Source: Euzebyales bacterium
GTDB taxonomy: Bacteria; Actinomycetota; Nitriliruptoria; Euzebyales; JAHELV01
DNA: 64,000 nt
NCBI GenBank assembly: GCA_035461305.1
Contig: DATHVN010000090.1
Location: forward strand, 1 to 64,000
Reading direction: 5' to 3'
The notes beneath the pieces were generated by a model. The model was not told the origin of the DNA. It was given only the letters and a program-made list of their open reading frames with translations, and did not search any database. Made by a program: the position numbers and the translations under genes. Positions 53,600 through 62,669 of the stretch are shown here, one piece after another (position 1 is the first letter of the stretch; each line of letters begins with the position of its first letter).

Positions 53600-54375
53600 G
53601 CCGCGTCGGCCGGCGCGGGCAGCGCGAACGCGCGACGGGCATTGGCGCTGGTGAGCTGGCCCATCTGCTCGCCCGTCATGCCGTGCAGCTCGGCGAGCGT
53701 GGCGGCGACGAGCGACACCCGCGACGGCTCGTTCGTCTCACCGCGGTGGGGGTGCGGCGACAGGTACGGCGCGTCGGTCTCGGTCAGCAGCAGCTCGGGG
53801 GGCACGGTGGCCGCGGCGTCGCGCAGGACCGGTGCGTTGAGGAAGGTCACGGTACCCGAGAACGACATGTACCAGCCGTTCGCGGCGCACCGCTTCGCGA
53901 ACTCGGTGTCGCCGGAGAAGCAGTGGAAGACCACGCGCTCGGGTGCGCCCTTGTCGTCGAGGATGTCCAGGACGTCGGCATGGGCGTCCCTGCAGTGGAT
54001 GACCAGCGCCTTGTCGAGCTGCTTGGCAAGGTCGATGTGTGCCCGGAACGCCGCGCGCTGCTGGTCGTTGGGCGAATGGTCACGGTAGTAGTCGAGCCCG
54101 GTCTCGCCGATGCCGACCACCCGCGGATGCTCCGCGAGCTGCGCGAGGCGGCCGATCACCGCCTCGGTCGCTTCGATGGCGTTGTGCGGATGGATGCCCA
54201 CGACAGCCCACACCACGGGTACGGCACCCGCGGTCTGCACGCACTCGGCCGACGACGCGAGGTCGACGCCAACGGTCAGCATCGTGTCGACCCCGGCGTC
54301 GATGGCACGTTCGACGACGGCGCGGGGGAACTCCCCGTCAACCATCTCGAGGTGACAGTGCGTGTCGATGTACAC
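53596..54375 (-). CDS. tatD: TatD-family metal-dependent DNase
   Basis: The 259-residue protein opens YIDTHCHLEMVDGEFPRAVV with the first metal His pair, followed by GIGETGLDYYRDHS, VIHCRDAHADVLDIL, FHCFSGDTEFAKR and TETDAPYLSPHPHRGETNEP, all TatD metal or active-site motifs. TatD enzymes are Mg-dependent 3'-5' exonucleases. A resuscitation-promoting-factor gene often stands between tatD and rsmA in related groups; it is absent here, and the two genes overlap. Confidence 0.95.
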   Translation of the reverse strand: MYIDTHCHLEMVDGEFPRAVVERAIDAGVDTMLTVGVDLASSAECVQTAGAVPVVWAVVGIHPHNAIEATEAVIGRLAQLAEHPRVVGIGETGLDYYRDHSPNDQQRAAFRAHIDLAKQLDKALVIHCRDAHADVLDILDDKGAPERVVFHCFSGDTEFAKRCAANGWYMSFSGTVTFLNAPVLRDAAATVPPELLLTETDAPYLSPHPHRGETNEPSRVSLVAATLAELHGMTGEQMGQLTSANARRAFALPAPADAA

Positions 54376-54494
54376 CGGTGCCGGACCCTCCGTCCGGATC
54401 GCTCGAGGTCGCGGGTGGCTCAGGCCCGCAGGAGCGGAAGCCTAGCAGCGCCCACCGGCCCGTCCGGGGTGGCCGGCGGTTTCCTGCCTACGCC

Positions 54495-55763
54495 TCACTC
54501 GTCGCCGATGAACGCCAGCAGGACGGACGCGGCGACGAGCACGACGGCGCCGACGACCCACGCGGTCGGGATGCCCGCAGCGGCGGCGACTCGGGTCAGG
54601 GCGATGCTCGCGATGACGTTGCCGACCTGCTCGGTCAGCGATTGCGCTGACACCATCGTCGCGCGGCGTTGGGCGGGCACCCGCTCATGGAGCATCTCGG
54701 CCTCGGCGACGCTGCGCAGCGCGCCGAGGGCGTAGACGCCGACGAAGGCGGCGGAGGCCGCCGCGAACGTTGGCGCCGCCGCCAGACCGGCCAGAGCGGC
54801 GGCAGACAGGGCGGTGGCCACCGCGGCCATACGTCCGGCGTGGCGGGCGATCGCGCCCGGCAGCCGGTCCGCGAGCCAGGCGCCGGCCGCGGCACCCAAG
54901 CTCATGGCGACAACGACGTAGCCGAAGGTCCTGGTCGCCCGTGACGCGCTGCCCAGCAGATCGGTGAACCGCGGCTGCCACAGCACCTCCACGCCGACGT
55001 AGGCGATGGCCGCCAGGACGAATGCGCCGAACAGCCGCCGCAGGTCGCGCGCGCCTGCGGCGGCGCGCAGGCCCTCGACCACGATCGCCGGGACCGCGCG
55101 GACACTGGCGCGCCATCGGCCCGCCACCCGCGGCCGGGACTCGTGGACGAGGACGAGCACGGCCGAGAAGCTGAGGACCTCCGCGACGAGCCCGCCGTAG
55201 ACCGGCAGCGTCAGCTGCGAGACCGGTCCGTCCAGCGGCAGGCCGGCGCCGAGGGTGGGCAGCAGTGCAGAGAGCAGGGCGCCTGTAGCCAACGCGATGC
55301 CCTCGGCGAAGCCGGCGGCGGACAACCCGGGACGCAGCGCCGTGGCGGGATCGACGACCCGCACCGTGTCGACGTACCACGACTCGAGCGGGCCGGTCAA
55401 CAGCGCGCGGCCCAGCCCGCCGACCACGGCACCGGCGAGGAAGTGCCATGCCGTGGTGCCGAACCCGAGTGACAGCAGCAGGCCGGTGTCGGCGACCGTC
55501 GCAACCAGAAGCACCGGCCGCCGGCCGAGCGTGTCGGCGAGACCGCCGGTCGGCAGCTCCAGCAGCGCCGTTGTCAGCCCGTAGGCGGCGAACATCAGGC
55601 CGACGGTCGGCAGTGCCAGGCCCCGCTGGGTCGGCACCAGCACCAGGATCGGGATCACGAACCCGATCGGCAGCCACCGCAGGCCGTGGCAGACGAGGAA
55701 CGCACGCGTGATCCGGCGCGTCGCTCGGGGGGTCTCGGGCACCAGCGGCTCAGCCGTCGTCAT
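54495..55763 (-). CDS. MFS transporter
   Basis: ATG 55763 gives 422 residues with about 12 membrane helices. The loop after helix 2 carries the MFS A-motif in the form GGLADTLGRRPVLLVATVAD. Charge distribution and lack of a long central loop suggest a DHA-type drug or metabolite exporter. Its start lies inside the end of the upstream ArsR-type gene (14-base overlap), so that regulator is the likely local sensor. The open frame upstream of 55763 belongs to that gene's other frame. The substrate is unknown. Confidence 0.88.
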   Translation of the reverse strand: MTTAEPLVPETPRATRRITRAFLVCHGLRWLPIGFVIPILVLVPTQRGLALPTVGLMFAAYGLTTALLELPTGGLADTLGRRPVLLVATVADTGLLLSLGFGTTAWHFLAGAVVGGLGRALLTGPLESWYVDTVRVVDPATALRPGLSAAGFAEGIALATGALLSALLPTLGAGLPLDGPVSQLTLPVYGGLVAEVLSFSAVLVLVHESRPRVAGRWRASVRAVPAIVVEGLRAAAGARDLRRLFGAFVLAAIAYVGVEVLWQPRFTDLLGSASRATRTFGYVVVAMSLGAAAGAWLADRLPGAIARHAGRMAAVATALSAAALAGLAAAPTFAAASAAFVGVYALGALRSVAEAEMLHERVPAQRRATMVSAQSLTEQVGNVIASIALTRVAAAAGIPTAWVVGAVVLVAASVLLAFIGDE

Positions 55764-56412
55764 CGTCGTCGACCGTGGTGCGCGGCGTGCGGGCCGGTCC
55801 GGGGGTCGGCGGTACGACCCGCACACCAGCCACCTCGTGCATCGGGAAGGCCAGCAGGTGCAGGCGCACGTGCTCGGCGTCGCCAGGGATCGGTGCGGCA
55901 CCGTCGCGCCGCGCGATGGTGGTCGCCAGCGCGGCCTGGATCGTGTCGTGCAGCGCCGTGACCAGAGCGTGCAACTCGTCGGCCGTCGCCAGCAGGTAGT
56001 AGTCCGAGCGGTCGGCCGCGTCACGCCACGCCTGGGACCAGTCGCCACGTTCTGCAGTCCACGTGGCGGCCTCGCGCTCGCGCGCCCGGTCGCCGTACGA
56101 CTCGAGCCATGCGGCCGCCGGCGCCCCCTCGGTATCGTCGAAGTCGGTCGACTGGAACGAGCTGAGGTCGTGGGCGGCCCGCCACCAGCGGTCCCGCCGG
56201 GTCCCACGCTCGGGTTCCTCCTCCACGAGCCCGGCGGCGGCGAGCATGCGCAGGTGGTAGCTGGTCAGACCGCTGGACTCGTCGAGCTGGTCGGCCAGCC
56301 TGCTGGCCGTCGACGGTCCGGTGATGCGCAGCGCACCGAGGATCCGCAGCCGCAGCGGATGCGCGAGTGCCTTGAGCCGCTCGGTGTCGAGGTCCGCGTG
56401 ACGAGGTTCCAT
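55750..56412 (-). CDS. ArsR-type winged-helix regulator
   Basis: From ATG 56412 the product has 220 residues. The N-terminal winged helix (LKALAHPLRLRILGALRITG, TASRLADQLDESSGLTSYHL, MLAAAGLVEEEPERGTRRDR) is ArsR-like without the metal-binding cysteines. The C-terminal ~110 residues are helical with a His/Pro/Asp-rich tail. It overlaps the MFS gene and probably represses both. Two GCAAA-TTTGC inverted repeats stand just upstream at 56430-56460. Confidence 0.87.
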   Translation of the reverse strand: MEPRHADLDTERLKALAHPLRLRILGALRITGPSTASRLADQLDESSGLTSYHLRMLAAAGLVEEEPERGTRRDRWWRAAHDLSSFQSTDFDDTEGAPAAAWLESYGDRAREREAATWTAERGDWSQAWRDAADRSDYYLLATADELHALVTALHDTIQAALATTIARRDGAAPIPGDAEHVRLHLLAFPMHEVAGVRVVPPTPGPARTPRTTVDDDDDG

Positions 56413-56429
56413 GCCTGCAGGGTAGAACT

Positions 56430-56460
56430 GCAAAGATTAGTTTGCAAAAATTGTCTTTGC
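56430..56460. promoter_or_regulatory. Paired inverted repeats, candidate ArsR-type operator
   Basis: GCAAA-6-TTTGC (56430-56445) is followed, sharing two bases, by GCAAA-7-TTTGC (56444-56460). The site begins 18 bases upstream of the regulator's ATG in an AT-rich patch that stands out from its surroundings. It fits an operator at the promoter of the regulator-MFS pair. Confidence 0.6.
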
Positions 56461-56502
56461 CGTTGTCCCGCGGGCATGCACGTGCTAGGTGCCCGGATGC
56501 CC

Positions 56503-58044
56503 CTATGCGTCCTCGAGGCGGGGGAACAGCAGATCGCCACGCGTCGTCGCCGCGCCGACCGGCATCGCGCCCTGAGCCGCCGCGTCCGGAAAGCGCTGGT
56601 CGTCCAGGTCGGCGTCGATGCCCAGCCTGGACCACAGGGCCTCGGCCGCGTCGGGCATCACCGGCAGGATCAGCACGGCGATGATGCGCAGCGCGTCGAC
56701 GCAGGTGTACAGCGTTGTGTGCAGGCCGTCGATGTCACCGGCCTTGCGCTGCGCCCACGGCGCGCGCGCCTCCACATAGCGGTTGACGCCGGACACGAAC
56801 GTCCACAGCGCCTGCAACCCCGCCTTGAAGTTGAGCCTGTCGAACGCCCGGAGGCCGTCGGTGGCGACCGCGAGGTCGTCCGCCAGCCGCCGCTCGGGAT
56901 CGCCGGACGCGCCGGTCGGCTCGGGTACCGCGCCGTCGCAGTACGAGCCGACCATGTTGAGCACCCGGTTGACCAGGTTGCCCAGGTCGTTGGCGAGGTC
57001 GGCCGTGTACCGATCGGTCATCGACTCCCACGAGAACGTGCCGTCCTGCCCGAATGAGATCTCCCGCAGGAAGTAGTAGCGATAGCAGTCGCGGCCGAAG
57101 TGGTCGACAAGCTGCGAGGGGGCGATGCCGGTGGCGTTGGACTTGCCCATCTTCTCGCCACCGACCAGCAGGAACCCGTGCGCGTAGACCTGCCGGGGCA
57201 CCTCGACGCCGGCGGCCATCAGCATCGCGGGCCAGTACACGGCGTGGAATCGCAGGATGTCCTTGCCGATCAGGTGGACGTCGGCCGGCCAGCGGCGGTC
57301 AAACTCGTCGCTGTCGCCGTAGCCCGCCGCGGTGATGTAGTTGAGCAGCGCGTCGAACCACACATAGAAGACGTGACCTGGCTCCCATGGCACCGGCACG
57401 CCCCAGTCGAAGGCGCTGCGCGAGGCCGAGATGTCGGCCAGGCCCGACGCCACGAAGGACCGCACCTCGTTGAGCCGCGCGGCCGGGCGCACGAACTCGG
57501 GGTGCTCGTCGTACAGCGCGAGCAGGCGGTCGCCGTACCGCGACAAACGGAAGAACCAGTTCTCCTGCTCGAGGCGCTCGACCGGCCGGAGGTGGATCGG
57601 GCACAGGTCGTCGCCGACGAGCTCCTCGACGGTGTAGTACGCCTCACAGCGCACGCAGTAGGGCCCCGCGTAGGTGTCGGTGTACAGGTCACCCAGGTCG
57701 TACAGGCGCTGCATGAACTCCTGCACGCGCTTGGTGTGACGTGGCTCGGTCGTGCGGATGAAGTCGTCGTTGGAGATCCGGAGCAGCTTGTTCATCTCGT
57801 GCCAGCGCGGGTTGATGCCGTCGACGAACGCCTGTGGGGTCGTGCCCTGTTCCGCGGCGGTCTGAGCGATCTTCTGGCCGTGCTCGTCGGTACCGGTGAG
57901 GAAGAAGACGCGGTCGCCGTTGAGCCTGCGCCATCGGGCCAGCACGTCGGCGGCGACTGTCGTGTAGGCGTGGCCGATGTGCGGGTCGTCGTTCGGGTAG
58001 TAGATCGGCGTCGTGACGTAGAACGTGTCCTTGTGGGCAGTCAT
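56503..58044 (-). CDS. metG: Methionyl-tRNA synthetase
   Basis: The 513-residue class I synthetase (ATG 58044) has HIGH (22-25), an inserted zinc-knuckle-like segment (YCVRCEAY, then DDLCPIH), the Met pocket region and VGGEKMGKSNATG, where KMSKS reads KMGKS. It ends after the anticodon-binding helical domain, without the C-terminal dimer extension. It charges tRNA-Met. The upstream open frame to 58359 is not MetG-like. Position before tatD is conserved, although an MFS and its regulator are inserted between them here. Confidence 0.95.
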   Translation of the reverse strand: MTAHKDTFYVTTPIYYPNDDPHIGHAYTTVAADVLARWRRLNGDRVFFLTGTDEHGQKIAQTAAEQGTTPQAFVDGINPRWHEMNKLLRISNDDFIRTTEPRHTKRVQEFMQRLYDLGDLYTDTYAGPYCVRCEAYYTVEELVGDDLCPIHLRPVERLEQENWFFRLSRYGDRLLALYDEHPEFVRPAARLNEVRSFVASGLADISASRSAFDWGVPVPWEPGHVFYVWFDALLNYITAAGYGDSDEFDRRWPADVHLIGKDILRFHAVYWPAMLMAAGVEVPRQVYAHGFLLVGGEKMGKSNATGIAPSQLVDHFGRDCYRYYFLREISFGQDGTFSWESMTDRYTADLANDLGNLVNRVLNMVGSYCDGAVPEPTGASGDPERRLADDLAVATDGLRAFDRLNFKAGLQALWTFVSGVNRYVEARAPWAQRKAGDIDGLHTTLYTCVDALRIIAVLILPVMPDAAEALWSRLGIDADLDDQRFPDAAAQGAMPVGAATTRGDLLFPRLEDA

Positions 58045-58118
58045 CACAGCCTCGCGGTCGAACGGTGGCGTGCGGGGTGGAACGGTGCGAGGTTGGGGCG
58101 TCCGGCGGCGCAGCGGCG

Positions 58119-58238
58119 CTAGTGGAGCGCGGCGACGGTCCGACGGGCGCCCGAGGGCATGACCATGCCGTCCCGACCGAGGTGCATCCGCGCAGCATGG
58201 GCCGGCACCATCGTGCGGCCCTGGTCGTCGACTGCCAT
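58119..58238 (-). CDS. Possible 39-residue protein upstream of metG
   Basis: ATG 58238 preceded by AGGAGGT (11 bases before) opens a 39-residue frame starting AVDDQGRTMVPAHAARMHLG. It ends 74 bases before metG on the same strand. The perfect ribosome site and even codon use make it credible. The V-D-x-x-G-R-x-x-V-P opening is faintly like an AbrB swapped-hairpin fold, but I cannot assign it. Confidence 0.45.
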   Translation of the reverse strand: MAVDDQGRTMVPAHAARMHLGRDGMVMPSGARRTVAALH

Positions 58239-58554
58239 CCGGGGTTGCACCTCCTGTCGCGCCAGTGTAGGACCCCGGGGCGCGGAGAGGCGACCGCGCG
58301 GCGCACCGGTGGGCCCGGCGCTGTTCGGCCGGGCTGCATCCGCCGTTCACCTGTCCCACACCAGCCGTTTTCCGCGCTCCTCCAACGGCCCGGCGGCCGT
58401 GCAGGAACGCTGCCGGTTCACCGGCGAAAGTGCGCTCGATGACACCATGCCGTCACGCCGTACGCTGATGCCACTCGCCGCGGGCACGCCTGGCTGACCT
58501 GCAGATGGACGTGCGCTACGACTGCTGGCACGAGCCGTCGAACACGAGCGACAA

Positions 58555-58698
58555 CGGGAAGTCCGCGGAGGTCGTCGCGCCGGGCTGTTCCGCCGGTACT
58601 TCCTGCGCGCGACCGTCGGGCTCTCGGCGGCGGGGCTCAGCACGATCGCCACGCGAGGCGGCGCACAGACGGCGGCGGACATGATCGTGCCCTTGAGG
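58555..58698 (+). pseudogene. Possible remnant of a Tat-exported protein start
   Basis: On the plus strand an open segment reads RRAGLFRRYFLRATVGLSAA, then GLSTIATRGGAQTAADMIVP. This resembles a Tat signal peptide (RR-x-F-L, hydrophobic core, A-x-A-like end) cut off where the 61-bp repeats begin. There is no clear start codon or mature domain. I treat it as a fragment. Confidence 0.35.
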
Positions 58699-58835
58699 CG
58701 CGTCCCCACCAGGAGCGGGGGGTGCGCTTCTGGGACACCAGCCCGACTCCGCGTTGGTGCGCGTCCCCACCGGGAGCGGGGGGTGCGCTTCTGGGGACAC
58801 CAGCCCGACTCCGCGTTCGGGCGCGTCCCCAGACG
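58698..58835. repeat. 61-62-bp tandem repeat after rsmI, two full copies and a part
   Basis: Units start at 58698, 58759 and 58821. The full units share GCGCGTCCCCACC, GGAGCGGGGGGTGCGCTTCT and ACACCAGCCCGACTCCGCGT. Each begins with a G/C inverted element (GCGC-CCCC with GGGG-GCGC). The array lies just downstream of the rsmI stop and may act as a terminator. The rest of 58239-58863 holds only the Tat-like fragment. Confidence 0.75.
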
Positions 58836-58863
58836 GGTGGGGTCAGGGGGCGCGCGGCGTTCG

Positions 58864-59721
58864 TCAGGCGTCGCGCGCGGCCACGATCGCATCGTAGACC
58901 CGCGCCCTCCGCGCCCCTGTCGCCCGCGCGACCGCCGCGATGGCGGCGTTCGTGGCCATCCCCGTGGCGATCAGGCCGCGGACACGCTCGACGAGCTCGG
59001 CGTCGTCGAGCCGGTCGACATCCGCCGCTCCCCCCGGGGCAGGTGCGCCGCCGACGACCAGGGTCAGCTCGCCGCGCACACCTTCGCGGCGGACGGTCGC
59101 GGCCAGCGTGTCCAGGGGGTCCCGGAGCACCTGCTCGTGCAGCTTCGTCAGCTCCCTGGCCAGCGCGGCGGGGCGTGGGCCCAGCGCCGCGGCCAGGTCG
59201 TCGAGCTCGTCGGCGGCCCGGTGCGGGCTGAGGTAGCACACGAGCGTGCGGGTCTCGTCGGCAAGGGCCGCGACGCGCCGCCGCCGTTGCGCGGCGCGTC
59301 GCGGGAGGAAGCCCTCGAACACGAACCGGTCTGTCGGCAGGCCGGACAGCACCAGCGCATGGACCGCGGCGACCGGTCCGGGGATCAGCTCGACCGGCAC
59401 CTCCGCATCGATCGCCGCGCGCACCAGCACGTATCCCGGATCACTGATGCCGGGCGTTCCCGCGTCGGTGGCGACGACCACCGTCTCGCCGGCGGCCGCC
59501 CTGGCGACCAGCCAGGGAGCACGCTCGGCCTCCGTGTGGTCGTCGAGGCGGACCATCGGCCGCCCCAGGCCGTGGTGTGCCAGCAGCCGCCCGGTGTGCC
59601 TGGTGTCCTCGGCCGCGACGACGTCGGCGGCCGCGAGCGCGTCGAGGGCGCGCGGGCTCAGATCACCGAGGTTTCCGATCGGCGTGGCGACCAGCACGAT
59701 GCGTCCTCCTGCCCCAGCCAC
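58864..59721 (-). CDS. rsmI: 16S rRNA 2'-O-ribose methyltransferase RsmI
   Basis: GTG 59721 with AAGGAGGA seven bases upstream gives 285 residues. IVLVATPIGNLGDLSPRALD, VVAAEDTRHTGRLLAHHGL, DAGTPGISDPGYVLVRAAID and IPGPVAAVHALVLSGLPTD are the standard YraL/RsmI (tetrapyrrole-methylase fold) motifs. It methylates C1402 of 16S rRNA with SAM. It is divergent from pmt, a pairing common in actinobacteria. The upstream frame to 59769 lies in the shared promoter. Confidence 0.95.
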   Translation of the reverse strand: MAGAGGRIVLVATPIGNLGDLSPRALDALAAADVVAAEDTRHTGRLLAHHGLGRPMVRLDDHTEAERAPWLVARAAAGETVVVATDAGTPGISDPGYVLVRAAIDAEVPVELIPGPVAAVHALVLSGLPTDRFVFEGFLPRRAAQRRRRVAALADETRTLVCYLSPHRAADELDDLAAALGPRPAALARELTKLHEQVLRDPLDTLAATVRREGVRGELTLVVGGAPAPGGAADVDRLDDAELVERVRGLIATGMATNAAIAAVARATGARRARVYDAIVAARDA

Positions 59722-59787
59722 GTCCGTCCTCCTTCCGCCCCCGGGCTCCCGGGGACTGCACAGCTGCACAGCTAGACTGCACCATCC

Positions 59788-61461
59788 ATGGCACTCGACC
59801 TCGGCGCGGCCGACACGACCGCGGACGACACCCCTGACGCCACCGGACCCAGGGCCGCTGCCGGTGCCGGATCGCGCCGCGCGTCAGTGGCCGGACTCCT
59901 CCTGGAGCCCGAGCGCCTGCGCTGGCTGCTGCCGCTCGTGGTGATCGCCTTCGCGGCGTGTCTGCGCTTCGCGTACCTGCCGCATCCGGAGCGCATCTAC
60001 TTCGACGAGACCTACTACGCGACCAACGCGGCACAGCTGCTCGACTACGGCGTCGAGGCCGAGCCGCGTGTCGAGAGCGATCCTGCGCAGGGCGTGGACC
60101 CCGTGTTCGTCGTGCACCCGCCGGTCGGCAAGTGGCTGATCGCGGCCGGCGTCGCGGCGTTCGGCGACGACGCGTTGGGCTGGCGGTTCTCATCGGCCGT
60201 CGCCGGCACGCTGTTCGTGGCCGCCACGTACTTCATCGCGCTTCGGCTGTTCCGCCGGCGTGGCGTCGCCGCGCTGACCGCGTTCCTGCTCAGCATCGAG
60301 GGCCTGGCGCTGACGATGAGCCGCATCTCGATGCTCGATATCTTCCTGGCGCTGTTCGTCGCGCTGGGCGTCTGGGCGCTGCTGATCGACCGTGACCACA
60401 GATGGGCGCTGGTCGCCGGCACCGAGAGCCTGCCCGACGAGGGGACGGTCGCCCGACTTCACGCCGCCCGGACCGTCACCGGCGACCGCGATCCGCCCTT
60501 CGGGTCGGACGCCCACGCGTCCGACGGTGCCGCTGCACCGGACCGCAGCGCCGGCGTCCGCCTGCGGCGACTCCCGCGCATGCCGCGTACGTACGTGTGG
60601 CTCGCAGGCGTGGCGCTCGGCCTCGCGCTGGCAACCAAGGTGTCAGCGCTGCTGGCCATCGCAGCGGCCGGGCTGTACCTGCTGTGCAGCGAGCTGGCGT
60701 GGCGGCGTGCGCTGACCGGCACGTGGTGGCGCCAGCCCTGGAGGCTGGTCGGCCTGGGCGTCGGCGCACTGCTCGTCGTCCCGGCCGTCGCGTACGTCGT
60801 CTCGTACGCCTCGTGGTTCGCCAACTACGAGCGCACGCGGCCGGGCGCGGAGGCGTGCAGCGTCGAGCGCTGCGACGTGGGCCCCGTCGACATGGCGCGT
60901 GGCTGGATCGGCGAGCAGCAGGACATCCTCCGCTTCCACCGGGACCTCGAGGTCACCCATGACTACCGCGCGCCGGCGATCTGGTGGCCCCTGACGCGAC
61001 GCCCGGTCGTCTATTACTACGAGTCCTGCCTGGACAGTCGCGAACCCGACCGCGCGTGCGACGTGCCACCAGGGACCCTCGAGGAGATCATCGGCCTGGG
61101 CAATCCGGCGATCTGGTGGACCGCGCTCGCCGTCTACCCGTTCCTGCTGTACGCCGCCGTCCGTCGACGTGACCGGGTGGCCGCGACAATCGCGGTGTTC
61201 CTGCTCGGCCAGTACCTCCCCTGGCTCGGGCCTGCGCGGCCACTGTTCTTCTTCTACGCCCTGCCGATTGTGCCGTTCGTCGTGCTCACGCTCGGGTGGG
61301 CGGCCGCCCTGCTGCTGGCCCGGCGCGGCGTGCGGTGGGTGCCGATCGGCGCGGCCTCACTCGCGCTCGTGGCGTTCATCTGGTGGGCGCCCGTCTACTA
61401 CGGCATGCAGCTGAGCGAGTCCGCCTGGCGGATGCGCATGTGGTTCAACAGCTGGATCTGA
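59788..61461 (+). CDS. pmt: Protein O-mannosyltransferase (PMT family, polyprenyl-phosphate-mannose dependent)
   Basis: The 557-residue GT39 protein has about ten membrane helices. The first outer loop carries YFDETYYATNAAQLLDYG with the catalytic Asp-Glu pair, and further on come HPPVGKWLIAAG and LSIEGLALTMSRISMLDIFL. It moves mannose from polyprenyl-phosphate-mannose to Ser/Thr of exported proteins during Sec transport. A basic, disordered insert (about 215-260) sits in the middle. It starts at ATG 59788 and is divergent from rsmI. Confidence 0.93.
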   Translation: MALDLGAADTTADDTPDATGPRAAAGAGSRRASVAGLLLEPERLRWLLPLVVIAFAACLRFAYLPHPERIYFDETYYATNAAQLLDYGVEAEPRVESDPAQGVDPVFVVHPPVGKWLIAAGVAAFGDDALGWRFSSAVAGTLFVAATYFIALRLFRRRGVAALTAFLLSIEGLALTMSRISMLDIFLALFVALGVWALLIDRDHRWALVAGTESLPDEGTVARLHAARTVTGDRDPPFGSDAHASDGAAAPDRSAGVRLRRLPRMPRTYVWLAGVALGLALATKVSALLAIAAAGLYLLCSELAWRRALTGTWWRQPWRLVGLGVGALLVVPAVAYVVSYASWFANYERTRPGAEACSVERCDVGPVDMARGWIGEQQDILRFHRDLEVTHDYRAPAIWWPLTRRPVVYYYESCLDSREPDRACDVPPGTLEEIIGLGNPAIWWTALAVYPFLLYAAVRRRDRVAATIAVFLLGQYLPWLGPARPLFFFYALPIVPFVVLTLGWAAALLLARRGVRWVPIGAASLALVAFIWWAPVYYGMQLSESAWRMRMWFNSWI

Positions 61462-61619
61462 GCGCGCGTTGTCGTCCCCGCGCGGCGCGACGACGCAACC
61501 CGGCGTGGGGGCGGACGACAGCTCAGAACCGGTCCGGAGTGGAGTCGCAGGCCCCAACGGCTACACCCGCGTGTGCGTGGTGCCGAGGGCAGGCCGCGGC
61601 GCCGAGGAGGAAGCGTTCG

Positions 61620-62379
61620 ATGGCCGACGCGCCGATGCGCGGTGTGCTGATCGGTGCCAGCAACGACGCCCGCCTACCACATCGACGCGTGGAACCGGCT
61701 GCCTGACGTACGCATCACCGCCGTCTGCGACGTCGAGCCGATCCGCGCCGACGACCTCGCGCAGCGGCACGGCATCGCTGCGCGGTTCACGGACCGGCGC
61801 GGGATCGTCCACGTGCACGAGCCGGACCTCGTCGACTCGTCACACCGCCGGACGTCCACGCCGACCAGTGCCGCCACGCCGCAGCCCGCGGGCGCACATC
61901 ATCTGCCAGCGCCCGCTCGCGCCGACCGCCGCCGAGGCCGCCGAACTGGTCGCCGACCTCGGCGATGCGCCCATCAGGCTGATGGTCAACGAGAACTGCC
62001 GCTGGCAGCCCTGGTACCGGGTGGCCCACGATCTGCTGGCCGCCGGCAGCATCGGCGACCCGACCACCCTGAGCGTACGCATGCGCACCGGTGAGCACTG
62101 GGGTGACGACGCGTACGCCGACATCGGCCGGTCGTCCGCGCCTGCTGCCGCACCAGGTCGGCGGCCACGTCGCCGAGGCGTTCAGCCTGCTGCAGGGTCA
62201 GATCGCCTGCTGTACGCCGGCACCCACACACAGCAGCCTCACGTCAGGGGCGAGGACGCGGACGTCGTGGTGTTCCGCTTCGAGGACGGCTCCACCGGAT
62301 CCTCGACGCGAGCTGTGTCGAGGTCATCGAGGCCACCTACACGTCGGCGGCGGCCGGCCAGGCGGTCGTGCTGAGCTGA
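61620..62379 (+). pseudogene. Gfo/Idh/MocA-family oxidoreductase, many frameshifts
   Basis: ATG 61620 (GAGGAGG upstream) starts a Rossmann opening (MRGVLIGAS). The frame changes near 61668, then gives AYHIDAWNRLPDVRITAVCD and DDLAQRHGIAARFTD. Later pieces in other frames are EPDLVD, VTPPDVHADQCRHAAARG, HIICQRPLAPTAAEAAELVA (holding the usual E/Q-K-P-like site as CQRP), RLMVNENCRWQPWYRVAHDL and VGGHVAEAFSLLQG. The stop is at 62379. At least five indels are needed, so this is a dead gene. Confidence 0.75.
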
Positions 62380-62431
62380 GACGACGGCGTGCGCCCACGC
62401 GCCACGCCACGCACGCCACGGTGTAGGATGC

Positions 62432-62575
62432 TCGGTGCCGCCGGATCTGCCCAGCGGTACCGTCGCGGTCAGCGAAGTCCGGTGTGAGTCCGGCGCTGTC
62501 CCGCAACTGTCAGGCCCCGCACGGCACGCACCACGCGTCCGGAACCGGGGACGAGCCAGGTCGCCTGCCTCGACG
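62432..62575 (+). promoter_or_regulatory. Cobalamin riboswitch
   Basis: The B12-box core is clear: GCGAAGTCCGGTGTGAGTCC followed by GGCGCTGTCCCGCAACTGTC, then GAGCCAGGTCGCCTGCC downstream and GGTGCC upstream, in the order and spacing of the adenosylcobalamin aptamer. The aptamer ends about 95 bases before the btuF start, which leaves room for an expression platform. It should turn down the vitamin B12 uptake genes when B12 is plentiful. Confidence 0.92.
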
Positions 62576-62669
62576 GTCACGGACCAGCTCTCGGATGAAG
62601 GGCAGTTCGTGTGGCGAACCCCATCGCCCTCGAGCGGCTGTTCATCCCTCCTGACACGGAGGGACATCG

